A DNA stretch of 64,000 nt from SIG459 sp045538735 (GCA_045538735.1 JAZSRY010000032.1:62001-126000), one strand, 5' to 3'. Counted from the first letter of the stretch, positions 40,443 through 49,101 are shown. The notes: generated from the sequence alone by a model not told the origin. Made by a program: numbers and translations.

Positions 40443-41471
40443 ATGCCTTTTGAGATTGTCAGAAACGATATAACGAAAATGCAGGTGGATGCCATTGTCA
40501 ACGCGGCCAGCCGTCTGCCCCGAGTTAACGCGGGGGTAGACTCTGCCATCCACAAAAAGGCAGGTCCTTCCCTTCTGGCCGCACGCAAGGAAATAGGCTA
40601 CATAGCGCCCGGAAGTGCGGCCATCACACCCGCCTTCAGCCTTGATGCGGAATATGTAATCCACGCGGCGACTCCCATATGGGAGGGCGGTCAGCACGGT
40701 GAGCTTATGCTTTTGCGCAAGGCTTACGACAAGTGTCTGCAGCTTGCGCTGAAGCACAACTGCGACTCCATCGCCTTCCCCCTTCTTGCCGCGGGCAACC
40801 ACGGTTTCCCAAAGGGCAAAGCCTTGCAGGTTGCAATCGCCGCCTTCAGCGAGTTCCTCACAGAGCACGAGATGCTGATTTATCTTGTTGTATTCGGCAA
40901 GGAGAGCACACGACTTTCCGAGCAGCTTTTCCATAAGGTTGCCTGCTACATCGACGAAAACTATGTTCAGGAATATGAGCAGGAAATTTACGGCGGTGCG
41001 GGCGAAAGAAATCGCCGTGCGCGTTATAACATGCCGTATGACTTGGAAATGCAGAAAATGTGCCTACCCGCGCCTTGTGCCTCTGTGCCTTACGGTGCCT
41101 CCCCAAGTCTAACCGAATTTATTAAGGGCAAAGACGCGGGGTTCACCGAAACCCTGCTGACCCTTATCAAAAAAAGCGGCAGAAAAAACTCTGAGATTTA
41201 CAAAAAGGCCAACATATCCAAGCAGCATTTTTCAAAGCTCATAAATGACCCGGACGCAAAGCCCTCCAAACAGACCGCCATTGCTCTGGCACTGGCCTTG
41301 GAGCTGAATCTGGAAGGTACACGGGATCTTATCGGACGGGCAGGCTATGCCCTGACCAACAGCAGCACCTTTGACCTTATAATCCGCTATTTTATCGAGC
41401 AGAAGATGTTCAATGTTATTGAGATTAATATCGCGCTGTACGAATTCGATCAATCCTTGCTGGGAGCATAA
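40443..41471 (+). CDS. Macro-domain protein with C-terminal helix-turn-helix-like domain
   Basis: 342 residues. The N-terminal ~170 form a macro domain: IVRNDITKMQVDAIVNAASR, then GVDSAIHKKAG, then VIHAATPIW and SIAFPLLAAGNHGFPKGKAL. These bind ADP-ribose and in many members remove it from proteins. A linker follows, then a C-terminal domain (SEIYKKANISKQHFSKLIND, then AIALALALELNLEGTRDLIG) that looks like a Cro-type helix-turn-helix with an extension. The ATG at 40443 follows AGAGG. A truncated WYL regulator lies just upstream. Confidence 0.85.
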   Translation: MPFEIVRNDITKMQVDAIVNAASRLPRVNAGVDSAIHKKAGPSLLAARKEIGYIAPGSAAITPAFSLDAEYVIHAATPIWEGGQHGELMLLRKAYDKCLQLALKHNCDSIAFPLLAAGNHGFPKGKALQVAIAAFSEFLTEHEMLIYLVVFGKESTRLSEQLFHKVACYIDENYVQEYEQEIYGGAGERNRRARYNMPYDLEMQKMCLPAPCASVPYGASPSLTEFIKGKDAGFTETLLTLIKKSGRKNSEIYKKANISKQHFSKLINDPDAKPSKQTAIALALALELNLEGTRDLIGRAGYALTNSSTFDLIIRYFIEQKMFNVIEINIALYEFDQSLLGA

Positions 41472-41556
41472 AAAGCAGTAATATGGGATGTTTATTGGAC
41501 ATAATAGCTGATATATTCACATCACACAACAATATACACCACAGGAGGAATTGATT

Positions 41557-41835
41557 ATGAGAATTAAAGAATTAAAAGCCGGCGATATTATTATTCAGCG
41601 TGCGGGCTATATTGGTCTTGTCATTGAAAAAGATGGGGATAGCTATATTATCTACCCCGCGGGTGGCTATGATCAAATTGATTTGGTCTATAATGATGAT
41701 CTCACTGACTCTTCAGATGATTATAACTTTGACATCATGCGGGTATACCGTGCGGAGTACGGTGTCATTTCCTTCTCCGATTACGAAGAAGGCGATATTG
41801 TCTTTAACCGAGAAGAAACATGGGTAAAACCATAA
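41557..41835 (+). CDS. Small protein of unknown function
   Basis: 92 residues, strand-rich and acidic (RIKELKAGDIIIQRAGYIGL; YDQIDLVYNDDLTDSSDDYN). The pattern of short beta strands suggests a small beta-barrel. No family recognised. The ATG at 41557 follows AGGAGG; a TTG two codons earlier is less likely. It lies between the macro-domain and VWA genes, with its own spacing on both sides. Confidence 0.65.
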   Translation: MRIKELKAGDIIIQRAGYIGLVIEKDGDSYIIYPAGGYDQIDLVYNDDLTDSSDDYNFDIMRVYRAEYGVISFSDYEEGDIVFNREETWVKP

Positions 41836-41885
41836 AATAATTAAACTTATAAACGTCCACTCTCAGTTGACCAAATCGAAAGAAA

Positions 41886-41936
41886 AGCCTCCTATAATGT
41901 GATTGTAAGCAAGAAACAAACACATTACAGGAGGTT
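41886..41936 (+). promoter_or_regulatory. Inverted repeat spanning a -10 box and the ribosome site of the VWA gene
   Basis: The left arm CCTCCTATAATGTG (41888-41901) contains TATAAT; the right arm CACATTACAGGAGG (41921-41934) contains the AGGAGG ribosome site. The arms pair over 14 positions with one mismatch. A transcript begun upstream would hide the ribosome site, whereas one begun at this TATAAT would lack the left arm. Confidence 0.5.
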
Positions 41937-41942
41937 TTTATT

Positions 41943-42590
41943 ATGAAAAAGAATTTGACCGAAATCGTATTTATCCTCGACCGCAGCGGTTCCATGGGAG
42001 GTCTTGAGGATGACACCATCGGCGGCTTCAATGCCATGATTCACAAGCAGATGGCAGAAGATGGAGAGGCTTATGTTTCCACTGTCCTCTTCGACAATCT
42101 CACCGAGGTCATCCACGACCGCGTGGACATCCGTGAAATCCGTCCTCTGACCCGCAAGGACTACTATGTCCGCGGCTGCACTGCCCTGCTGGATGCTGTT
42201 GGAAAATCCATACACCACATAGGAAACGTCCACAAGTATGCCCGCGAGGAGGACCGCCCCGAGAAAACCGTTTTCATTATCACCACCGACGGCATGGAAA
42301 ACGCAAGCCGCGAGTACAGCTACGAGCGTGTGCGCAGGATGATTGAGCACGAAAAGGAAAAGTACGGCTGGGAATTTATCTTCCTGGGTGCAAACATCGA
42401 TGCCGCGGCAGAGGCAAAGCGCTTTGGTATCAGCGCTGACCGCGCAGTGAATTATCATGCCGACCGCGAAGGTACTGCCGTCATCTATGAGGCGATGAAC
42501 GAAGCGGTTTGCAATGTGCGCGCCTGCCGTCCCATGGGCGCTGACTGGAAAAACAAGGTGGACGAAGATTTCAACAAAAGAGCTAAGTAA
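41943..42590 (+). CDS. VWA-domain protein
   Basis: 215 residues, essentially one von Willebrand A domain with an intact MIDAS site (FILDRSGSMGGLEDDTIGGF), then VSTVLFDN, RGCTALLDAVGKSI and VFIITTDGMENAS. Stand-alone cytosolic VWA proteins of this kind are common in Firmicutes; their partners are unknown. It is not closely similar to the two VWA proteins of the T7SS cluster. The ATG follows AGGAGG within an inverted repeat. Confidence 0.88.
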   Translation: MKKNLTEIVFILDRSGSMGGLEDDTIGGFNAMIHKQMAEDGEAYVSTVLFDNLTEVIHDRVDIREIRPLTRKDYYVRGCTALLDAVGKSIHHIGNVHKYAREEDRPEKTVFIITTDGMENASREYSYERVRRMIEHEKEKYGWEFIFLGANIDAAAEAKRFGISADRAVNYHADREGTAVIYEAMNEAVCNVRACRPMGADWKNKVDEDFNKRAK

Positions 42591-42615
42591 AAAACTGATA
42601 CCCGTCCCCGCCCGA

Positions 42616-42687
42616 TTCTCACGGAGGAGAATTTATAAGCGCCTGCGGCTACATTCATCCCTAATCTCCCCTTCTCCTCCGTGAGAA
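42616..42687 (+). terminator. Long-loop hairpin after the VWA gene
   Basis: Perfect 16-bp arms TTCTCACGGAGGAGAA and TTCTCCTCCGTGAGAA separated by 40 bases. No T-run. It may end the VWA transcript or be a remnant of a small repeat element. Confidence 0.55.
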
Positions 42688-42720
42688 ATACCTCCCCTTT
42701 GAAATTACAGCTTATCCGCC

Positions 42721-42750
42721 TTGCTTTTTTGCGTAGTAAACTGATATAAT
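42721..42750 (+). promoter_or_regulatory. Promoter of the glycerophosphodiesterase gene
   Basis: TTGCTT, 18 bases, TATAAT, ending 33 nt before the ATG. Confidence 0.7.
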
Positions 42751-42783
42751 GGCTTAAACAAACAAGCAAAGGTTGGATATAAC

Positions 42784-43620
42784 ATGAAAAAGTCAAAAAA
42801 AGCTTTGAAAATAATCCTCATTATTTTTGCGGCGCTCATCGTCCTCTTCCTTTTCCTTGTGGCACCCAGAATGTTCAACAAGCCGGATATGTCTGCACTT
42901 GAGGGCTACCACTATGCCCACCGCGGCTATTTTGACAATGATGCCGGCATACCCGAAAACTCTCTCGCATCCTTCAGTGCCGCCATTGAAGAGGGTTATG
43001 CCATAGAGCTTGATGTGCAGATGAGCAAAGACGGAATCCCTATGGTATTCCATGATGCCGACCTTGAACGCATATGCGGCGTTAAAGGCAAAATCTGGGA
43101 ATACAGCTATGCTGAGCTTGCCGAAATGAAGCTCCTTGGCACGGATGAGACTATTCCTACTTTGGCCGAGGCTCTTGAGCTTATTGACGGTCAGGTTCCC
43201 GTTCTTGTGGAATACAAGCTGGACAAGGTGGATACCGCCGTCTGCGAGAAGAGCAACGCCCTTTTGCAGGAATATGACGGAGCTTACTGCATACAGTGCT
43301 TCCATCCTCTGGCTCTTATCTGGTACAGAAAAAACGCCCCCGAAATTCCCCGCGGTCAGCTTGCTCAGGCTTTTTGGAAGGACGAGGAATACAAGGGCAA
43401 ACCCCTTTATCTGCTTCTCAGTTATATGATAGAGAATGTGGCAACACGCCCCGACTTCATATCCTATAAGTTCAGCGATGCCGACAATCTTTCTCTCAAC
43501 ATCTGCCGACTTTTCGGTGCCAAAACCGCCGCCTGGACTCTGCGCTCCGAAGCAGACTATGCCAGTGTAAAAGGTCAGTTCGACTTCTATATCTTTGATA
43601 GTTTCCGTCTTGCGGACTAA
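42784..43620 (+). CDS. Glycerophosphodiester phosphodiesterase, membrane-anchored
   Basis: 278 residues. The N-terminal membrane helix (IILIIFAALIVLFLFLVAP) anchors a GDPD catalytic domain: YHYAHRGYFDN (catalytic His, Arg), IPENSLASFSAAIEEGYAIE, LDVQMSKDGIPMVFHDADLE (metal-binding and catalytic His) and LVEYKLDK. The enzyme hydrolyses glycerophosphodiesters from lipids or teichoic acid on the outer face of the membrane. The ATG follows AAGGTTGG. It has its own promoter, and a split terminator copy follows at 43646. Confidence 0.92.
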   Translation: MKKSKKALKIILIIFAALIVLFLFLVAPRMFNKPDMSALEGYHYAHRGYFDNDAGIPENSLASFSAAIEEGYAIELDVQMSKDGIPMVFHDADLERICGVKGKIWEYSYAELAEMKLLGTDETIPTLAEALELIDGQVPVLVEYKLDKVDTAVCEKSNALLQEYDGAYCIQCFHPLALIWYRKNAPEIPRGQLAQAFWKDEEYKGKPLYLLLSYMIENVATRPDFISYKFSDADNLSLNICRLFGAKTAAWTLRSEADYASVKGQFDFYIFDSFRLAD

Positions 43621-43662
43621 CTGTTCCCTCTCATATTTCAGCAACAAAAAAAGGAGCGATAA

Positions 43663-43940
43663 AGGCGGACTCACATGGGGATTTATACGCTCCAAAGAGT
43701 ATCTTTTCCCGCAATACTGCAAAGAAAATCCACGGCAGGCGACAGCCTTGCCGTGGATTTTTTTATTGTCTTGCAGAAAAATCTTTCTCTTTGGAGTGCT
43801 TTGCAGTTTTGAATATCAGATTTTTTCTTGCAGCAACTCCCTTGAGCGCGGAAATACTTTGTGTATTTCAAGATCAGCGGAGGATGCTGCCGGGAAAAAG
43901 ATTTATTCAAAACCGTGTAAATCCCTATGTGAGGCCGCCT
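43663..43940. mobile_element. MITE-like element, 278 bp, with 26-bp terminal inverted repeats
   Basis: The left end AGGCGGACTCACATGGGG and the inverse of the right end AGGCGGCCTCACATAGGG match over about 26 bp with few changes. The element codes nothing. It contains a strong hairpin (ATCCACGGC / GCCGTGGAT) and an inner repeat around CTCCAAAGAG. It interrupts a terminator stem that is intact at 49468-49498: AAAAAAAGGAGCGAT ends at 43660 and ATCGCTCCTTTTTT resumes at 43942. The flanks share AA or TAA, a likely short target duplication. Confidence 0.85.
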
Positions 43941-43969
43941 AATCGCTCCTTTTTTGTTATTATTCAGCT

Positions 43970-44098
43970 TTATTTCTTCATTGCGAGAGCCTTTTTGGCC
44001 TTCTCTGCAATAACCTTTGCGGTGAGACCGAAGGCTTCGAGAGCAAGGGGAGCCTTGCCGCTGCGTCCGAACTCATCGTTTACGCCGTGGCGCACAAC
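43970..44098 (-). pseudogene. Duplicate 3' end of the transketolase C-terminal gene
   Basis: 42 codons plus stop, encoding exactly the same residues as the end of the gene at 49513-49641 (VVRHGVNDEFGRSGKAPLAL and onward to ALAMKK). Ten codons differ, all synonymously. The 3' flank and terminator are also duplicated. There is no start; the frame upstream is unrelated. The two copies flank the CRISPR-Cas9 locus 5,543 bp apart, in the same orientation. Confidence 0.92.
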
Positions 44099-44114
44099 AC
44101 TCAAGCCTGCGGTA

Positions 44115-44548
44115 GTTTGACTACCATTTAGGATTACACTACTCTCAAACGGCGCGTAAAGCGCCGAAACGATTTATACAGTTTGACTACCATTTAGGAT
44201 TACACTACTCTCAAACACCTCAAGTCCGAGACCTACAAGAAGAGCGAGTTTGACTACCATTTAGGATTACACTACTCTCAAACACAGGCGCTGTAATGGT
44301 AGTAGCCACAGGAAGTTTGACTACCATTTAGGATTACACTACTCTCAAACCTCATCCGCACGGGACGCCGCCACAAACAAGTTTGACTACCATTTAGGAT
44401 TACACTACTCTCAAACCGCTGAGAGTTCTATCACCACGTCTCTCAAGTTTGACTACCATTTAGGATTACACTACTCTCAAACCGGCGGCAACTGCAGCTG
44501 ATGTGGCGTCAAGTTTGACTACCATTTAGGATTACACTACTCTCAAAC
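44115..44548 (-). CRISPR. Type II-A CRISPR array, 7 repeats and 6 spacers
   Basis: Seven identical 36-bp repeats (plus strand begins GTTTGACTAC and ends CTCTCAAAC) at 44115, 44181, 44248, 44315, 44381, 44447 and 44513. Six spacers are 30, 31, 31, 30, 30 and 30 bp. The functional direction is minus, because that strand reads GTTTGAGAGTAG, the type II-A form that pairs with the tracrRNA, and the leader lies at the high-coordinate side. In that direction every spacer begins with T, so the unit may be 37 bp. All repeats are intact, with no terminal degeneration. Confidence 0.97.
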
Positions 44549-44645
44549 CTCAAATCAACAAATCAGGTGGAGGCAGCCCGCCACTACAAAGCGGTTGTTT
44601 TCCCAAACGGCAGGGTTATTATAACAAGAAAATTAAAAAACGCAA
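44549..44645 (-). promoter_or_regulatory. CRISPR leader and promoter
   Basis: On the minus strand: TTGCGT (44640-44645), 16 bases, TATAAT (44618-44623), about 70 nt before the first repeat. The -35 box lies inside the end of the cas1-csn2 ORF. The leader is AT-rich near the promoter. Confidence 0.7.
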
Positions 44646-45118
44646 AGATCTTTATCCACTATTATGACTTTTTCATATTCTTCTATTGAATACCGCTGAC
44701 AATCCTCCAGCAAAAGCAAAGCAAACTTTCTGTAAAGTGCATCGCGAAAAAAAAGGGCCATTTCTTCCGGACTCATGAGAGCTTTGAGATTATAGAAGAC
44801 AAATAGGGTTTTTCCGAAAAACCTTCTGTTAAGTTCCATATATTCAAGCAGGCGCTCAGAAAAACCGAGCTCTGCCTCATCCACATGGAAGTCCATAAGC
44901 TTTACCAAGTCTTCCCAGTCATCCAAGGGATCGCTATGGTTCCTGCTAAGTTCACGAAGAAGATAGGCCGTCATAGATATAGCCGTAGATTCAAGAATAA
45001 GAACGGCTATCTCACTTAAGTGTACGCGCTTGACCCCTTCTTGGTTGCGAATTACCAGATAGTCCATTTTATAGTCCAGCTTTGCCACGCTGGAGACGGA
45101 TACTATGCGCCATCCCAT
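44633..45118 (-). CDS. Chimeric Cas1 (N-terminus)-Csn2 (C-terminus) ORF, deletion product
   Basis: 161 residues. Residues 1 to about 57 (MGWRIVSVSSVAKLDYKMDY, then VHLSEIAVLILESTAISMTA) are the start of a type II Cas1. From about residue 62 the sequence is the C-terminal half of Csn2: LLEYMELNRRFFGKTLFVFY, NLKALMSPEEM, then KVIIVDKDLCVF. All catalytic residues of Cas1, the whole of cas2 and the N-terminus of Csn2 are missing. One in-frame deletion from cas1 to csn2 explains this. It starts 5 nt after the cas9 stop, where cas1 normally sits. Spacer acquisition should be lost; any residual role is unknown. Confidence 0.88.
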   Translation of the reverse strand: MGWRIVSVSSVAKLDYKMDYLVIRNQEGVKRVHLSEIAVLILESTAISMTAYLLRELSRNHSDPLDDWEDLVKLMDFHVDEAELGFSERLLEYMELNRRFFGKTLFVFYNLKALMSPEEMALFFRDALYRKFALLLLEDCQRYSIEEYEKVIIVDKDLCVF

Positions 45119-45123
45119 ATTTC

Positions 45124-48100
45124 TTAGCCCAAAAGGTCCACACTTGTTTCAAACAGACCGGTAACCGATTGATTGATGAGATAAGCAGAACTGAAATTGC
45201 TCAGATTGGACGAGAGGGCAATCCTTCCAACCGTTCCCTTTCCGCACAGTTCTTTGAAATTGGGATTGGTTGCATCGCACCTGAAGGCTTTGAGAACTTC
45301 AAGCAAAAGCTTGCACTGGCCAAGAACGGACATTTTCTCAAACACGGTGCGGTTAGAAACCATATCGGCTTTCATATTTTTCAGGAAGCTTTCATAGACC
45401 TTTTGGCCACATTTCTCGATGAAGAAATCGAACATATCCATATTTTCCTCTGCAGACAATCCGTCATGTTCCGTTACAGGGAGCTCTTCTTTTCGCAGTG
45501 CGCAGCGTTCCACATACTTGGATATATCGCGGATATACTTTTCTCGCTTTGAGTCCATAACGAGCTGATATGTATGTTTGTAAATCAGTTGATTGCCACT
45601 TCTTCCCGAGATGAGAAGGCGTTTTCCGTCCAGTTCCAGCATAGCATCCATACGGATTTTGGGCGCTATAATCACCGGGTCTTCCAAACTCAATATTTCT
45701 GTGCAGTAGCGCAGAGGCTCCTTCTCATAGAGTTCCTTTTTATACGCATAAACCGGCATAAGTGCGCGAGCGCGTTTTTTCTTATCCGTAAATTCAACCG
45801 CACAGAAATATGCACCGGTGAGCTTATTGTATCCGCCGTATTTTTCAACGGACATACCTTCTTTTTTAGGCAGCTGTCCCTTACCGGCAGATACAATCTG
45901 AAGATCAAAAAGTTGACCCTTCACTTCTCTGGGCATCCTTGTTACAAGGATGTTATTTTTCGCCATGTATTTTTTGACGGTTTTGATGGACTCGGTTTTA
46001 TCCCAGGCATGAGGCACATTATAGTCAAAAACTCTGTTCAGGCTATAGTTCTCCTTATCGATATTGGCAAAGAAGCGGTCTGTAAACTTAGTGCAGTAAA
46101 CATTGCCCACAACTATGTTCAGGTAAGCATCCTTGGCATGGTGAAGGTCATTTATATCCCTGCACTTGAGCATATCATAGTCATGGCGGAAGTCACTGAC
46201 ATTGCCGGCCTTGGAATAGACTATTCGTCCGGGATATTCGTTTCTCAGGAGCTGGGCGAGCGCCTTTGTAGACTGCTGGGTTTCAACAAGCTGGCGGGCC
46301 ACAAAATCGGAAAGTTCCTTATCGGTCAGAGGATAATTGCGGCTCAGGCGTTCAAACTTCTTCTGGCTGATAAGGCCGTCTTTTTTCATTTGCGTCCACA
46401 TGGGAAGCATCTTAGTGCGAATATCCTGAGAGATTGGATAGATATTGGTTTTTTCTCTGTTAAGGGTATTTTTTACCAGCACGCGGTTATCCAAGCTGTT
46501 ATCCTTAATGCGGGAGCGTGGGAAAATATGATCTATATCATATTTTTCACCGTTAGCAAGATCTGCAAATTCAATAGGCTCACCGGAATACATGCATTTA
46601 CCAAGCTGCATGTAGTAAAGGTAAAGCTTATCACGGCGCAGGCTGTTATCATCTTCCTGCTCAAGTTTTTTGAAAAGAATGCTGCTTTCTTCTCCGCAGG
46701 CTTTATAAAGAGCAGTTAGTTTTGCTTTTCTTGATTCCGTTCGCTTATTTTTCAATTCCTCTCTGCTCCCGCGGGCCATCTCAATGAAGATTTTTGTGGG
46801 CGCTGCCTTGCGGATATCGACTATCTCATCAACAATGCGCAAAGTCTGGCGTATACTGCGTCTTACAGCGGGTGCGATATAAAGGGCATCAAGCTTATCG
46901 TTGAGACTTTGGTTACTGCCGGTTCTCTCTTTCAGGTGTTCCTCTGCCTGAGCAGCGAAGCTATAGTCTGCGTTCATAAGGTTCATCAGATTGCAGCTAT
47001 TCCGGCGAAGCATATCCATAATACTCATTTCTGCGCCATCGGGCATACGGTGGCGAATTCCGGTCAAGAAAAACTCAGAAAAACGTCCCCAATCGTTATA
47101 TTTTAGGCGACAGACATACTTGATGTCGTTTTCGTCCAAACCATGAGTATTCTTTTGCATCCAGCGACGGAGCATAGTTTTATCATTTCCGAAAACGAGT
47201 ATACTTCGGATAATGCTTTCCACCATATCATAGTCGCCGGTTTTCTCCAGAATGTTCTTGAAATCATGCCAAGAGCGCAGGCTGCTCTTTATGCTATCAT
47301 CAATGCCGCTTATTTCATCCGCAGCAGATATAAGCCCTTCTTTGAGGAGGTAATTTTTAATCTGCTTTTTTGTTACTTTTCTGCGCTGCTCATAGAAAAA
47401 GTGCTGTATAAGCTTATCCATAACATCCCGAGGCAGACTGCGCCCATTAACCTTCAGCAAATTAATTTCATTAAGCATACTGTATTCGCTGTAAAGGAGG
47501 GAATCCTTGGGCAGCACTTTTTCACCGGTATAGGTACAGAGACCAATAAGATTCTCAATAAAGGCAGCAGCGGAGGCTTCGGTATCAATTATCTCTTCAA
47601 AATTCCAAGGATATACTGTTTCCGCTTCCTTGCCCGCGAAACGGACAATCCAACCATTGGCTGCATTTTTATGGAGAGGTCCAACATAGTAAGGTATACG
47701 ATGTTCAAAAATCTTGACGATCTTTTCCTTAACGCTGAATCCATCGCCATCCGTTTCATTGATGAACGGGAGATATGAAGAAACATTCTCAAGAATCTTG
47801 AGAAGTTCCTGCTTATGAAGCTGATATGGAATAACGCCATTATCGTTTCCCTTAAGTCGGGAGAGAAAACTGATATCCTGAATTTCGCGGAAAATACGCT
47901 GCATTTCCGTATCTTTTGCCTTTGGCAGAGGAAGCTCTTTCTTCAGGAATTTGCAAAATTCCTCCTGAGTGCAAGCATAGTCTCCGCTTGAGCTGCGGTA
48001 GCGGCTATAGGCAGCATAGTTCGCAAGCTTGTCTTTCTTCTGGGAGAAAACAAGCTTGTATTTCTTAGGAGCGTATTTTCGCACATAGCTCTTCAAGAGA

Positions 48101-49101
48101 CGCAGATCACACCTATTCTTTTCGTAAAGGGCGATCTTAGCACGGCTTATAGTTTCCTTGCCTCCAAGAATTTGGGAAAGTCTTGCGGCATCATAAACGG
48201 TCTTAAGCTGTATTAAGAGTTCTATGCGCTCACCGAGGGTTTCGGAAAGAGCGTCGAAATTATCGTCAATACTATTTTTCAGACTAAAGCTTTTGATATC
48301 GGCTTGTTTAAGAAGTGCATCGCAGAACAAATCGCAGAAGTTGACACTTGCCCCCGCCAGCATGTCGCTGAGATACGCAAGATTAAGAGACTCATTGCTC
48401 TCGGGGAATGAGCCAAATGCTGCACGCAGAGCCTTTTTCTTTGCACTTATACCAAGGTCTCCGCGTTCCAATATCCCAAGATAGGCAGCCTCATCCTGCG
48501 GAGCAAGTTCCGTATCATATTCTTTTTGGACATACTCGCACAGTTGCGCAAAAGCGGATGCAAGAGTTATGAAGTTTTCTCCATTGTCGGCGTTTTCATA
48601 GAGGAAGTGTCCTCTATGCTTGATAATGTGGTGAAGCGCCAAATAAACCAAGCGCACATCGTGGACTTGGTTGGACTCCGCCAGCTCAGCCCTGAGGTGA
48701 TATATGGTGGGATATGCGCGGTAATAGTCCTTATCCGTATAGTCTCTGTCGGCGAAAAGGGAATATTTACCTCCAAGGAATTTGTCCTCTTCATGGAGGG
48801 CGCTTTCGCTCATACGGATAATAAAGTTAGGGTCTACCTTAGCAATTTCCTGTGCAAAAAGCAGTTGCAGCAGCATAAGGCGCTGATTGCGACGGGCAAT
48901 GCGGCGTCTTACAGTACGGCTTGTACGTCGGACGGAGGCATCCTGTGCCTCGTCAAAAAGACGCACTCCCCACATAGCATTACCTTTGAACCTTAAAACA
49001 TTATAGTCAGAGCCGGTAACTGCCCAACCAACTGAGCCGGTGCCGACATCAAGCCCAATGTAGTAGTCGCTTATGTTTAGATTATTTCCGTTTTTCTTCA
49101 T
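45124..49101 (-). CDS. cas9: Cas9 endonuclease, type II-A
   Basis: 1325 residues from the ATG at 49101, which follows AAGGGGG; the frame opens at 49134 but without a ribosome site. RuvC-I DYYIGLDVGTGSVGWAV (Asp18), Arg-rich bridge helix RRTSRTVRRRIARRNQRLML, RuvC-II KIFIEMARGSREE, HNH KYDIDHIFPRSRIKDNSLDN and RuvC-III HHAKDAYLNIVVGN are all intact. No frameshift or stop. Length fits the larger II-A proteins. It should cut DNA guided by the array and the tracrRNA coded divergently at 49150. The C-terminal PAM-reading part is present, but I cannot infer the PAM. Confidence 0.97.
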   Translation of the reverse strand: MKKNGNNLNISDYYIGLDVGTGSVGWAVTGSDYNVLRFKGNAMWGVRLFDEAQDASVRRTSRTVRRRIARRNQRLMLLQLLFAQEIAKVDPNFIIRMSESALHEEDKFLGGKYSLFADRDYTDKDYYRAYPTIYHLRAELAESNQVHDVRLVYLALHHIIKHRGHFLYENADNGENFITLASAFAQLCEYVQKEYDTELAPQDEAAYLGILERGDLGISAKKKALRAAFGSFPESNESLNLAYLSDMLAGASVNFCDLFCDALLKQADIKSFSLKNSIDDNFDALSETLGERIELLIQLKTVYDAARLSQILGGKETISRAKIALYEKNRCDLRLLKSYVRKYAPKKYKLVFSQKKDKLANYAAYSRYRSSSGDYACTQEEFCKFLKKELPLPKAKDTEMQRIFREIQDISFLSRLKGNDNGVIPYQLHKQELLKILENVSSYLPFINETDGDGFSVKEKIVKIFEHRIPYYVGPLHKNAANGWIVRFAGKEAETVYPWNFEEIIDTEASAAAFIENLIGLCTYTGEKVLPKDSLLYSEYSMLNEINLLKVNGRSLPRDVMDKLIQHFFYEQRRKVTKKQIKNYLLKEGLISAADEISGIDDSIKSSLRSWHDFKNILEKTGDYDMVESIIRSILVFGNDKTMLRRWMQKNTHGLDENDIKYVCRLKYNDWGRFSEFFLTGIRHRMPDGAEMSIMDMLRRNSCNLMNLMNADYSFAAQAEEHLKERTGSNQSLNDKLDALYIAPAVRRSIRQTLRIVDEIVDIRKAAPTKIFIEMARGSREELKNKRTESRKAKLTALYKACGEESSILFKKLEQEDDNSLRRDKLYLYYMQLGKCMYSGEPIEFADLANGEKYDIDHIFPRSRIKDNSLDNRVLVKNTLNREKTNIYPISQDIRTKMLPMWTQMKKDGLISQKKFERLSRNYPLTDKELSDFVARQLVETQQSTKALAQLLRNEYPGRIVYSKAGNVSDFRHDYDMLKCRDINDLHHAKDAYLNIVVGNVYCTKFTDRFFANIDKENYSLNRVFDYNVPHAWDKTESIKTVKKYMAKNNILVTRMPREVKGQLFDLQIVSAGKGQLPKKEGMSVEKYGGYNKLTGAYFCAVEFTDKKKRARALMPVYAYKKELYEKEPLRYCTEILSLEDPVIIAPKIRMDAMLELDGKRLLISGRSGNQLIYKHTYQLVMDSKREKYIRDISKYVERCALRKEELPVTEHDGLSAEENMDMFDFFIEKCGQKVYESFLKNMKADMVSNRTVFEKMSVLGQCKLLLEVLKAFRCDATNPNFKELCGKGTVGRIALSSNLSNFSSAYLINQSVTGLFETSVDLLG

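Noticed and set aside
42616..42687. A second MITE
   Set aside because: Arms are perfect but only 16 bp and the whole is 72 bp, with no target duplication seen; a structural RNA hairpin is as likely.
43982..44112. A genuine small gene next to the array
   Set aside because: The frame is only the tail of transketolase, without start or ribosome site.
44633..45118. A normal full-length Csn2 or Cas2
   Set aside because: The start is unmistakably Cas1 and only the C-terminal half matches Csn2; cas2 residues are absent.
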